Shown: piece after piece, positions 8,631 to 16,365 of the stretch
Numbering within the stretch: the stretch's first letter is position 1
Layout: every line of letters begins with the position of its first letter
From: Caulobacter sp. CCH9-E1
GTDB lineage: Bacteria; Pseudomonadota; Alphaproteobacteria; Caulobacterales; Caulobacteraceae
NCBI RefSeq assembly: GCF_001556515.1
Contig: NZ_LSJA01000073.1
Location: 1 to 64,000, forward strand
Reading direction: 5' to 3'
Length of the DNA: 64,000 bases
Program-made: the position numbers and the translations under genes
The notes under the pieces: model-generated
Databases searched by the model: none
What the model saw: only the letters and a program-made list of their open reading frames with translations
Told to the model about the DNA's origin: nothing

Positions 8631-9386
8631 TCAGGCGACCACCACCTCGGCGTGGGAGAAGGCGTCCTGGAACGCCGGCGTCAAGGGCGCGTCGGTGACG
8701 AGGATGTCCACGTCCTTGAGGGCGGCGGTGTGGACCAGACCGATCCGGCCGAACTTGCCCTGGTCGACGGCCAGCAGCACGCGGCTGGCCGTGGAATAGG
8801 CGATGCGGCTCATGATCGCCTCGCTGGGCGAATGGTCCATCAGGCCATGCTCGAGGCTGACGGCGCCGACGGTCAGGATCGACAGACTGGGCCGGAAGCC
8901 GGCCAGGAAGTCCTGGGCGTGACGGTCCGAGAAGGCCTGATAGGCCGTGTTCAGCTCGCCGCCAGCCAGGAACAGGGTATGCCCTCTGTCCTTGCGAACC
9001 GCCTGGGCCACGGCCAGCGAATTGGTGATGATCTTCAGCTGGCGGTGCTCGCCCAGCGCCTTGGCCACGAAGCAGGAGGTCGAGCCGCTGTCGAGGAACA
9101 GGGTGTCGCCGTCGGCGATGAACTTGACCACCGCCTCGGCGATGCGGGTCTTGCCCGCCACGTTCTTCTGCATGCGCAGGTCGAACGGGCCCTCGATCTC
9201 CTGCGGCGGCAGTCGGACCGCGCCGTGCAGCCGCACGATCGACCCGGCCTCCTCCATCACCCGCAGCTCGCGCCGGATCGTCTCCTCCGAGACCGACAGC
9301 GCCTTGGCGATATCGGCGATGGCGCGCGTCTGGTTGGGCGCCAGGAGGTTCAGGATGTCGCGCTGACGATCGTGGCGTTTGAGCAT
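8631..9386 (-). CDS. DeoR/GlpR-family transcriptional regulator
   Basis: 251 residues with the family layout. An N-terminal DeoR winged helix (residues about 5-57: RQRDILNLL, then ALSVSEETIRRELRVMEEAGSIVRLHGAV) is followed by the DeoRC sugar-phosphate sensor with GDTLFLDSGSTS, LKIITNSLAVA and VLLAVDQGKFG. Members usually repress carbohydrate genes and respond to a phosphorylated sugar; the ligand here cannot be told. It is flanked by two minus-strand TBDR genes, 128 bases after one and 303 bases before the other. Control of one or both is an inference from position. Confidence 0.85.
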   Translation of the reverse strand: MLKRHDRQRDILNLLAPNQTRAIADIAKALSVSEETIRRELRVMEEAGSIVRLHGAVRLPPQEIEGPFDLRMQKNVAGKTRIAEAVVKFIADGDTLFLDSGSTSCFVAKALGEHRQLKIITNSLAVAQAVRKDRGHTLFLAGGELNTAYQAFSDRHAQDFLAGFRPSLSILTVGAVSLEHGLMDHSPSEAIMSRIAYSTASRVLLAVDQGKFGRIGLVHTAALKDVDILVTDAPLTPAFQDAFSHAEVVVA

Positions 9387-9468
9387 TCTTTGTCCGTGTC
9401 CGTCGGCGGCGACTCGCCGACCAAGTTTCCGGAATACTATCGCTTGCGTTCCGGGGCATGAAGAGCGC

Positions 9469-9502
9469 CCCCGGCCGGCGGGGATGGGAGGACCGGCCGG
9501 GG
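9469..9502 (-). terminator. 10-bp hairpin after the 9515-12532 TBDR gene
   Basis: CCCCGGCCGG at 9469-9478 and CCGGCCGGGG at 9493-9502 are perfect complementary arms around a 14-base loop, placed just past the receptor's stop codon. No T run follows on the minus strand, so it is a likely but not classic terminator. Confidence 0.5.
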
Positions 9503-9514
9503 ACGAAGCGGTCG

Positions 9515-12500
9515 CTAGAAGGCGACGCGCAGCTGGATCCGCGCGTAGCGCGGAGTCTGGTGCTCGACGGGCTTACGGTAGTTGGTGTCCGCCACCCCGC
9601 TGCCGCCGACGTCGCCGAACTCGTGATAGGCGGTCACCGCGTGCGAATTGAACAGGTTGAAGACGTCCAGTCGCAGCGAGGCGTCGAACCGGTCGCCTGG
9701 CGTCGGGATGGTCACCACCGCCGAAGCGTTAAACTGGGTCACCCAGTCGCCCTCGAAGGCCGATCCGCGGTCGACGACCTTGCCCTGGCAGTAGAAGCCA
9801 TAGCCCTGATAGCCGTAGGCGGTCGGGTCGACGTCCTTGGGCACGATGCCGATGCAGCTGTACTTGCGCGGCGACTGCACCAGGCCGTTGCCGCCCAAGG
9901 TCAGCCAGTCGTTGACCTGATAGCTGCCATAGGCCTTGAAGGTGTGGCGGCGGTGATTGGGCAGATAGCCGTCGGCGCCGTTCAGGAAACCCGGCGAGTC
10001 GAAGTCGGCCGTGGTGTTGATCGCCAGCTGACCATTCTCGGACCTCACGCCGCCCTCGTAGTTCCCCTTCAGGCTGGCCCAGGTGTACGAGCCCGACACC
10101 GACCACTTGCCGTCGAAGGCGCGGTCGAAGGTGGCCGTCAGGGCGTTGTAGTCGCGCTTGGGCTTGGGATAGGTCAGGTCCGCGGCCGACAAGGTGACGA
10201 CCGGCTTGGAGCCGTCCGGCAGGCTGTTGAGGCGGATCTTCACGTCCTCGCCGGGATTGACGATCACCCACTGGCGCCCGCCGCCGAAGCTGGACTGGCA
10301 CTGGGCGGCGGTGAAGCCGGCCTTCACGCAATAGGCGCGCGCCCCGGTGTCGATCGCCACGTCCTCGACGATGCTGTTCAGCTCGCGGTGGGTGAAATAG
10401 GCGCCGACCTTGATCAGGTCGCCGAAGCGCCGCTCGTAGCCTACCACGAACTCGTCGGCCGATTGCGGCTTTAGGTTATGGGCGATCGACTCGGCGGTGT
10501 CGGCCACCAGCCCGGAGGCCGACACCAGGCAGTTCGAGACCTTGGTGTCCGGACAGGTCGTGACCCCGTTGGCGGTGGTGATCGCCGCGCCAATGACCGG
10601 ATCGCCGTTGGCGCCGACCCCGTCCAGGCGGTTGTAGCGGGTGTAGGTGACCAGCGAGCCGGCGAACTTCAACGACAGGTCGCTGGGCAGCGGCAGGTAA
10701 TAGCGGCCGAAGAAGCCGTAGAGCTTGGACTTGCCGTCGCCGAAGGGGTCGCCCGAGACCGACAGGCGCGGCGCCCACTGATTACCCGGATCGTAGAAGG
10801 TCGAGCCGTCGGCGTTGCGGTTGTCGAAGCGGTCGTTGCGCACGCCGGCCTCGACCTGCAGACGATCGCCGAACAGCGACCACTGGTCCTGCGCGTAGAA
10901 GGCCTGGTTGACGGTGCTGAAGCTGCCGCTGTTTCGGTAAACGCGGGTGGTCACGTACTCGACGCCGGCCGGCAGGTTGCTTTGGTCCGACCCTGTCGAG
11001 CGATACAGCTTGAAGGCGCCGCGGCCGATCGTCTCGAAGAACTGGATCGCGGTGTTCTCCTCGTGATCGTACCCGATCCTCAGGTGGTGGGCGCCGAGCA
11101 GGTCGAAGTTGAAGTCGGCGTCGGCGCGGTAGAAGGTCCGCTTGTCGTCATTGAACGACTGGGCGTCGGTGACCTTGTTCAGGCCGATGTTCACGCCGGC
11201 GGTATTGCTCCGGTAGTCGACGACCTGCTCGTGGGTGGTGTCCAGCGGCAGCTGGCCGTCGCGGAACTTGTTGACGCCATAGGCGGCCGACAGGGTGAAC
11301 CAGGGCGTGAAGACGCCGGTGTAGCGGCCGATATAGTTCTCGCCGCCGGAGCGCTGGTTGGTCCCGCCCGTCTCCGCCCCGACCGTCTTGGTCGCCGGAT
11401 CATAGTTCAGGCTGCGGTTCCGGACGTCCTTGGTGGTGTCGAAATAGGTGAACTCCAAGTGCTGCCTGGAGGTCAGCCAGCCGTCCAGCTTGCCGCCCCA
11501 GAAGGGCGCATCGTCGGTGACGCGAGTGGCGTTGGCGCCGGTGGCTTGGGGCGTGAAGGTCTTCAGCTTGCGCTGGTTGTAGAGGCCGTAGAAGAACAGG
11601 CGATCCTTGAGGATCGGCCCGCCCAGCTCGGCCACCCACTCCTCGCGCTCGGCCGTGGCGTCCTCATAGTTGTTGCGGAACGTGTTGGGCGCGCTGTCGC
11701 GCAGGTCGCCCGGCTCCCAGGTCGCGGTGATCCCGCCGTGGAACGTGTTCGTGCCCGACTTGGTGATGGCGTTGACGAAGCCCCCGGTCGAGCGGCCGAA
11801 CTCGGCCGGATAGCCGCCGGTCTTCACTTCCACCGACTTGTAGAAGTCGAACGGCACCTCCACGGGCAGCAGACCCATGCGGAAGTTGGTGATGTTCAGA
11901 CCGTTCACGAAGAAGGCGTTCTCGATGAAGCTGGCGCCCGAGATCGAGATCTGGTTGGCGAACGTCCCATTGGCCGAGGACGACCCCTGCACGACGCCCG
12001 GCGACATCAGAGCGATGTCCCGAAGCGAGCGGCCGACCGGCACGCGCTCGGCCAGTTCGCCGATGTCGATGGCCGCGCCGGTGGTGGTGATCTCGAAGTC
12101 CGGCGTGCGCATGCGGCCGGCCTTGACGACCACCGCCTCGACGGAACCGACCGGGGCCAGGGTGAACAGGTTCGAGGCGCCCGAGCGGGTGATCAGCACG
12201 CCGGCCTCTGCATAGGCGTCGTAGCCGTCGGCGGTCACCGATACGGCGTAGGCGCCCGGCGCCAGTTGCGACACGACATAGGCGCCGCTGGCGTTGGTGA
12301 CGGCCGAGCGCTTGACGCCCAGCGCTTCCGAGGTGAGCTGCACCACGGCCCCGGCGATCGGCTTGCCGTCGGCCGACTGCACGCGGCCCGAGGCCTGGAC
12401 GTTGGTGTAGTCCTCGGCGAAGGCCGGCGCCGCCGTCAGCGCGACCGCCGGAATGCTCACGCTGACCAAGGCCAGCGCCCGCAGCGCCAGGACGCCGCCC

Positions 12501-12532
12501 AGGCGTCGCCCGGCTCGAGTTTGATGCCTCAC
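9515..12532 (-). CDS. Oar-like TonB-dependent receptor with carboxypeptidase-regulatory domain
   Basis: 1005 residues. A long signal peptide (up to about residue 40, ending AAPAFAED) leads into a CarboxypepD_reg domain (VQASGRVQSADGKPIAGAVV to YVVSQLAPGAYAVSV), then a plug (ISGASFIENAFFVNGL, GGYPAEFGRSTGGFVNAITKSGTN) and a barrel ending in Phe. This is the architecture of large Oar-like receptors that take up peptides or glycans. The frame stays open to 13063, but the GTG at 12532 is the likely start: GGGAG lies just before it and the signal peptide begins there. The open frame beyond it overlaps the divergent phosphoesterase gene. They share a 277-base promoter region and may be co-regulated. 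Confidence 0.85.
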   Translation of the reverse strand: MRHQTRAGRRLGGVLALRALALVSVSIPAVALTAAPAFAEDYTNVQASGRVQSADGKPIAGAVVQLTSEALGVKRSAVTNASGAYVVSQLAPGAYAVSVTADGYDAYAEAGVLITRSGASNLFTLAPVGSVEAVVVKAGRMRTPDFEITTTGAAIDIGELAERVPVGRSLRDIALMSPGVVQGSSSANGTFANQISISGASFIENAFFVNGLNITNFRMGLLPVEVPFDFYKSVEVKTGGYPAEFGRSTGGFVNAITKSGTNTFHGGITATWEPGDLRDSAPNTFRNNYEDATAEREEWVAELGGPILKDRLFFYGLYNQRKLKTFTPQATGANATRVTDDAPFWGGKLDGWLTSRQHLEFTYFDTTKDVRNRSLNYDPATKTVGAETGGTNQRSGGENYIGRYTGVFTPWFTLSAAYGVNKFRDGQLPLDTTHEQVVDYRSNTAGVNIGLNKVTDAQSFNDDKRTFYRADADFNFDLLGAHHLRIGYDHEENTAIQFFETIGRGAFKLYRSTGSDQSNLPAGVEYVTTRVYRNSGSFSTVNQAFYAQDQWSLFGDRLQVEAGVRNDRFDNRNADGSTFYDPGNQWAPRLSVSGDPFGDGKSKLYGFFGRYYLPLPSDLSLKFAGSLVTYTRYNRLDGVGANGDPVIGAAITTANGVTTCPDTKVSNCLVSASGLVADTAESIAHNLKPQSADEFVVGYERRFGDLIKVGAYFTHRELNSIVEDVAIDTGARAYCVKAGFTAAQCQSSFGGGRQWVIVNPGEDVKIRLNSLPDGSKPVVTLSAADLTYPKPKRDYNALTATFDRAFDGKWSVSGSYTWASLKGNYEGGVRSENGQLAINTTADFDSPGFLNGADGYLPNHRRHTFKAYGSYQVNDWLTLGGNGLVQSPRKYSCIGIVPKDVDPTAYGYQGYGFYCQGKVVDRGSAFEGDWVTQFNASAVVTIPTPGDRFDASLRLDVFNLFNSHAVTAYHEFGDVGGSGVADTNYRKPVEHQTPRYARIQLRVAF

Positions 12533-12641
12533 GACCGACTCTCCCAAAGAGAAATTTGTGCCCGACGAGCGTCGCGAACCGTCCCTCACGGCCGCCGCCC
12601 CCTCGCCGCGGTCTTCCTTAGGCGCGTTTTGTGGATGTGAT

Positions 12642-12672
12642 GTGACATTTGTTGATTTCATGTTCATGTCAC
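12642..12672. promoter_or_regulatory. Inverted repeat GTGACAT-N17-ATGTCAC
   Basis: Perfect 7-bp arms at 12642-12648 and 12666-12672, in an AT-rich patch of the 277-base region (12533-12809) between the divergent Oar-like receptor and phosphoesterase genes. TGTCA-like cores recall PhoB half-sites, but those are direct repeats, so I call it only a candidate operator. Confidence 0.5.
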
Positions 12673-12809
12673 GAGAGATTAGCTTGCACTTCGGGAGGGT
12701 TTTGACCAGAAATCCCGCGAAACCCACACAGAAGTCCAATTCACGGGCTTCATCAGGGTGTGTCAGACGTCCGCCAAAGAGGGGGCCGTCTTCAGCCGAG
12801 GGATCCGAG

Positions 12810-14798
12810 GTGACCAAGACTTCCCTGCTGATCGCCCTGTCGTGGGCGACAATCGTCTGCGGCGGCGCCGGCGGCGCCCTGGCCGCGCCGACCGATCCGT
12901 ACTTCGCAAACATCGACGTGCGCCGGGAGGCGCGCGCGGACGAGACGTCCATCGCCGGCGTGGTGTTCGACGACGCCAACCACAACGGTCGTCTGGATTC
13001 AGGCGAGCATGGCGTGGCGGGCGTGAAGGTATCCAATAGCCGCGAGGTGGTGCTGACCGACAAGGCCGGCCGCTACATCCTCCCGGCCCGTCCGGACATG
13101 GCGGTGTTCGTGATCCAGCCCAGCGGCTGGCGCGTGCCGACCGACGACCGTTGGGTCCCGCGCTTCGCCTACCAGCACAAGCCGGCCGGCTCGCCCAAGG
13201 CGCTGCGGTACGGCGGCCTGCCGCCGACCGGTCCCCTGCCCTCGGCCATCAACTTTCCGATCATTCCCACGCGCGTTCCCACAAAAACCGGTCAGAGCTT
13301 CAACTGCGCGGTGCTGGGCGACGTGCAGCCCGGGTCGAACATCGAGGTCGGCTACGTCCGCGACTCCCTGGTGCGCGAGATGCTCAACGCGCCGCGGAAG
13401 CCGGACTGTCTGCTAGCCCTGGGCGACATCGTCAGCGACGACCTGCATTTGATCCCGCGCACGGCCGAGGTGATGGGCGCGATCGGCGTCCCGCAGTGGT
13501 GGGTGCAGGGCAATCACGACTACGACCACGACGCCGACCACGACATCGACAGTTCCGACACCTGGCGGCGGCTATACGGCCCCAATAACTACGCCTTCGA
13601 GATCGGCCAGGCGGTGTTCATCGTCCTGGACAACGTCTCGTTCCCCTGCGGCGAGGACCCGCGCGAGGCCCGCGAGCGACCGTTCTGCAAGCAGTACTGG
13701 AAAACCTACAACGGCCGCCTGCTGCCCGATCAGATGACCTTCATCGCGAACGTGCTGAAGGCGACCGATCCCAGCAAGCTGGTGGTGTTCGCCGCCCACA
13801 TCCCGTTCGTGGGCTTCGACAACGCCGAGTCCCAGCCGCACCAGACCGATAATCTGGGCGAGCTCTACGCCCTGGTGAAGGGGCGCCCGGCGCTCTCGCT
13901 GACCGGCCACAGCCACACGCTGGAGAACATGGCTCCGGGCGATTCAATGGGAGGCTGGAAGGAGACGGTCGGGGTCTCGACGATTCCGTTCCGCCATCTG
14001 GTGGCCGGCGCCGTGGCCGGCGACTGGTGGGGCGGCGACTACGACATCGATGGTGCGCCGATGAGCATCCAGGGCGACGGCTCGCCGCGCGGCTATGTCG
14101 ATTTCGCCGTGAAGGGGACCGACTACACGCTCGACTACCGCGCCAGCGGCCTTCCGCGCGATCGGGCCATGTGGCTATCAGTCAACACGCCGCGCTTCCG
14201 CGCCTGGGCCGAGACGATCTTCGCTTGGCGCGACACCTCGGAAGACAGGCGCGACGCCGTCCCGCCGCTCAGCGTCCAGGACCTGCCGGACGTGAAGCTG
14301 CTGACGCCTTCGGACCTTCAGGCGGGGAGCTGGCTGACCGCCGACGTTTGGATGGGCGACTCGACGACCAGGGTCATGGTCGCCATCGACGGCGGCGCGG
14401 CGGCGCCCATGACCCGCACCCAGGAGTTACGCGGCGAAGGCGTCCGGTCGGGCTCGGCCTATTCCGATCCCTTCGCCCTGCAGCGGCAACTGACCATGGC
14501 CCGCACGGCGATCCAGAGCCGCTCCGGCGATCCGGAGGCGCAAGGCTATGTCCAGGGTCGCCAGAAGCGCCTGCCGCCCATGCCGCCTCAGCCGCGCGGC
14601 TCCCGCGCCGACCACTCACCACACATCTGGCGCTACGACCTGCCCCAGGGTCTGGCTGAAGGGACGCACACGGCGGTCGTCACCGTCACCCGCGACCAGG
14701 GCGAGGCCTCGCGCGATACGCTTGTCTTCGAGGTCCGCGCAACCCGCCCGAAGCCGACCTTCGATTTCGAGTATTGGGACAGGTTCAAGAACCAGTAG
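12810..14798 (+). CDS. Exported calcineurin-like metallophosphoesterase
   Basis: 662 residues, probably a periplasmic phosphoesterase. After a signal peptide ending GGALAAP comes an SdrD-B-like or MetallophosN domain (IAGVVFDDANHNGRLDSGEHGVAGV), then the catalytic domain with LGDVQPG, LALGDIVSDD, GNHDYD, AAHIPF and TGHSHT. These are the metal-ligand blocks of the calcineurin fold, in order. A C-terminal Ig-like domain follows. The first block has GDVQ where GD.H is usual, so one metal ligand differs. The GTG at 12810 with GAGGGA upstream is chosen over earlier in-frame starts because the signal peptide begins there. It is divergent from an Oar-like receptor and convergent with a PHP hydrolase, which suggests joint use of a phosphorylated nutrient. 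The substrate is unknown. Confidence 0.8.
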   Translation: MTKTSLLIALSWATIVCGGAGGALAAPTDPYFANIDVRREARADETSIAGVVFDDANHNGRLDSGEHGVAGVKVSNSREVVLTDKAGRYILPARPDMAVFVIQPSGWRVPTDDRWVPRFAYQHKPAGSPKALRYGGLPPTGPLPSAINFPIIPTRVPTKTGQSFNCAVLGDVQPGSNIEVGYVRDSLVREMLNAPRKPDCLLALGDIVSDDLHLIPRTAEVMGAIGVPQWWVQGNHDYDHDADHDIDSSDTWRRLYGPNNYAFEIGQAVFIVLDNVSFPCGEDPREARERPFCKQYWKTYNGRLLPDQMTFIANVLKATDPSKLVVFAAHIPFVGFDNAESQPHQTDNLGELYALVKGRPALSLTGHSHTLENMAPGDSMGGWKETVGVSTIPFRHLVAGAVAGDWWGGDYDIDGAPMSIQGDGSPRGYVDFAVKGTDYTLDYRASGLPRDRAMWLSVNTPRFRAWAETIFAWRDTSEDRRDAVPPLSVQDLPDVKLLTPSDLQAGSWLTADVWMGDSTTRVMVAIDGGAAAPMTRTQELRGEGVRSGSAYSDPFALQRQLTMARTAIQSRSGDPEAQGYVQGRQKRLPPMPPQPRGSRADHSPHIWRYDLPQGLAEGTHTAVVTVTRDQGEASRDTLVFEVRATRPKPTFDFEYWDRFKNQ

Positions 14799-14819
14799 GC
14801 GTGTTTGGCCGCCATTGGA

Positions 14820-16292
14820 CTAGGGCGCGCGAGCGCCCGCGGTCGTCAGATAGATCGGGTTGCCGATCATCAACAGGCGGCCGGCCCGGTCCCGGACGTT
14901 GACCCGCACCCAGCTATCTTGCGCCCCCATCCGGACCTCGAACGCGCCCGTCGGCGAGATTCTCGGGACGATCCTGGCGCCATCCTGGATCACCTCCAGC
15001 CCAGCCGGATCGGCGCCGGCGATCACGGCGGTGAAGGCGATGGTCTCGCCGGGTCTGGCCGCCAGCGTCCCGCCCATGACCGCGCCGCGGCCGCCGACGG
15101 TGGCGGAGAGATCCAGCATCCGATCGCCTGTACCGTCGAGATCGATGAACACCCTGCCCGCCCGCAGGCCCGCGAAAAGCGCCTCGCTGGACAGTCCCTC
15201 GGCGTGGATCACCGTGGCCGGACGCCCGACGGCCGAGGGCTTGTCATGGGGGATGCCGGCGTCGTGGTTGTCGCTGCCGCCGATGGCGGTGATCCGGCGC
15301 CCCGCGTTGAGCTGGGCTTCCCAGAAGGGAACGCCCGACAGGACGCCCTCGAACCCTCCCAGCGCCTTTTCGTTTCCGCCATTGGCGACCTCGATCGCCT
15401 GTACGGCGTCGAAGTCGGTGTCCTTGGCGGTCCAGCCGCAACCCATGCACTGCTCCCCCGACGGCGCGGCCGGGTGGTTGATCGAGAAAATCCCGCCAGC
15501 GGCCGTCACGGCCCGTTGCAGGTCGCGGATGGTCGGGACGCTCTTCGAGCCCAGACGGAAGTCGATGAAGGCGGTCGGTCCGAAGACGTTGGCGTGGCCC
15601 TGGAACGTCGTGACCTCGCGCCCGGTCATCAGCAACAGGTTGGGGAACGAGGGCTGCAGCTCGGCCAGAGCCTCGGCCTGGCTCGTGGTGTTATGATCAG
15701 TCACGGCGATGAAATCGAGCCCTGCGGCCTGGGCCGCCAGCACCGTGCGATAGACCGGACAAGCGGCGCGCGGGGCGTCCCCGGTTACGCAGCTCCCATC
15801 GCTATGGGCGGTGTGCATATGCAGGTCGCCGCGATACCACCCGGGCGTCGTCGCCTTTGCGAGCGTGACGGGCGGGGACGCGGGGGCGCGCTGGAACCAG
15901 ACCTTCGCCTCGTAAGTCGCCTTGGACCCCGGCCGGGCGTTGGGCACGCCCAGCAGCAGGGTCCATTCGCCGGATGGCAGCGGCCCCGGGAGGTAGCTGG
16001 CCGTCGCGGCCTCGGTCGAGACGAAGAAGGTCTTCTTGTTGCCGCCGCTCCAACCCCGGAACCGGTCGGGGTCCAGCAGGCCCAGATCGACCACCGTCCG
16101 GTTCTCGCGGCCCGTATAGTCGAAGGCGATCTCAAGGCGGGTGACCCCGGGCGGCACGTCGAAGGTCACGGGCTTATAGGTCTGGTGATCCGCGCCCGTG
16201 ATCTCGCCGGTCAGGACGAGATCCGGCTCTAAGATCTGGGCGTGGGCAGGCCAGGCGATCAGCAGGGCGATGAGGGCGAGCCAGCGGCGCAT
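14820..16292 (-). CDS. Exported CehA/McbA-type PHP metallohydrolase
   Basis: 490 residues with a clear signal peptide (MRRWLALIALLIAWPAHAQ). A roughly 150-residue beta-rich N-terminal domain precedes a PHP domain with DLHMHTAHSDG, AVTDHNT, INHPA and GSDNHD, the usual trinuclear metal ligands. CehA/McbA relatives hydrolyse carbamates and other esters, while other PHP proteins cleave phosphoesters, so the reaction is open. The chosen ATG at 16292 follows GGAAA; the upstream extension to 16427 overlaps the receptor gene and lacks a signal peptide. It lies 73 bases downstream of the FecA-like receptor, behind a terminator, and ends 21 bases from the convergent phosphoesterase gene. Confidence 0.8.
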   Translation of the reverse strand: MRRWLALIALLIAWPAHAQILEPDLVLTGEITGADHQTYKPVTFDVPPGVTRLEIAFDYTGRENRTVVDLGLLDPDRFRGWSGGNKKTFFVSTEAATASYLPGPLPSGEWTLLLGVPNARPGSKATYEAKVWFQRAPASPPVTLAKATTPGWYRGDLHMHTAHSDGSCVTGDAPRAACPVYRTVLAAQAAGLDFIAVTDHNTTSQAEALAELQPSFPNLLLMTGREVTTFQGHANVFGPTAFIDFRLGSKSVPTIRDLQRAVTAAGGIFSINHPAAPSGEQCMGCGWTAKDTDFDAVQAIEVANGGNEKALGGFEGVLSGVPFWEAQLNAGRRITAIGGSDNHDAGIPHDKPSAVGRPATVIHAEGLSSEALFAGLRAGRVFIDLDGTGDRMLDLSATVGGRGAVMGGTLAARPGETIAFTAVIAGADPAGLEVIQDGARIVPRISPTGAFEVRMGAQDSWVRVNVRDRAGRLLMIGNPIYLTTAGARAP

Positions 16293-16303
16293 GGACGGTT
16301 TCC

Positions 16304-16335
16304 AAAAAGAAGGGCGGCCGAGGTTGCGGCCGCCC
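16304..16335 (-). terminator. Rho-independent terminator of the FecIRA-like operon
   Basis: Read on the minus strand: GGGCGGCC, eight-base loop, GGCCGCCC, then TTCTTTTT. A perfect 8-bp stem with a T-rich tail sits just past the receptor stop and before the PHP gene. Confidence 0.75.
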
Positions 16336-16365
16336 AAGGTCAGGGGAAGAAGGTCAGGCGGCGCC

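Noticed and set aside
10478..12640. 720-codon open frame on the plus strand
   Set aside because: It is the antisense shadow of the Oar-like receptor gene. The product is rich in repeated Arg, Gly, Val and Asp without any domain, a typical artefact of high GC.
12642..12672. Pho box
   Set aside because: TGTCA-like half-sites are present but inverted and 17 bases apart, whereas PhoB sites are direct repeats at 11-base spacing.
14805..16232. 475-codon plus-strand frame
   Set aside because: Antisense shadow of the PHP metallohydrolase gene, with low-complexity composition.
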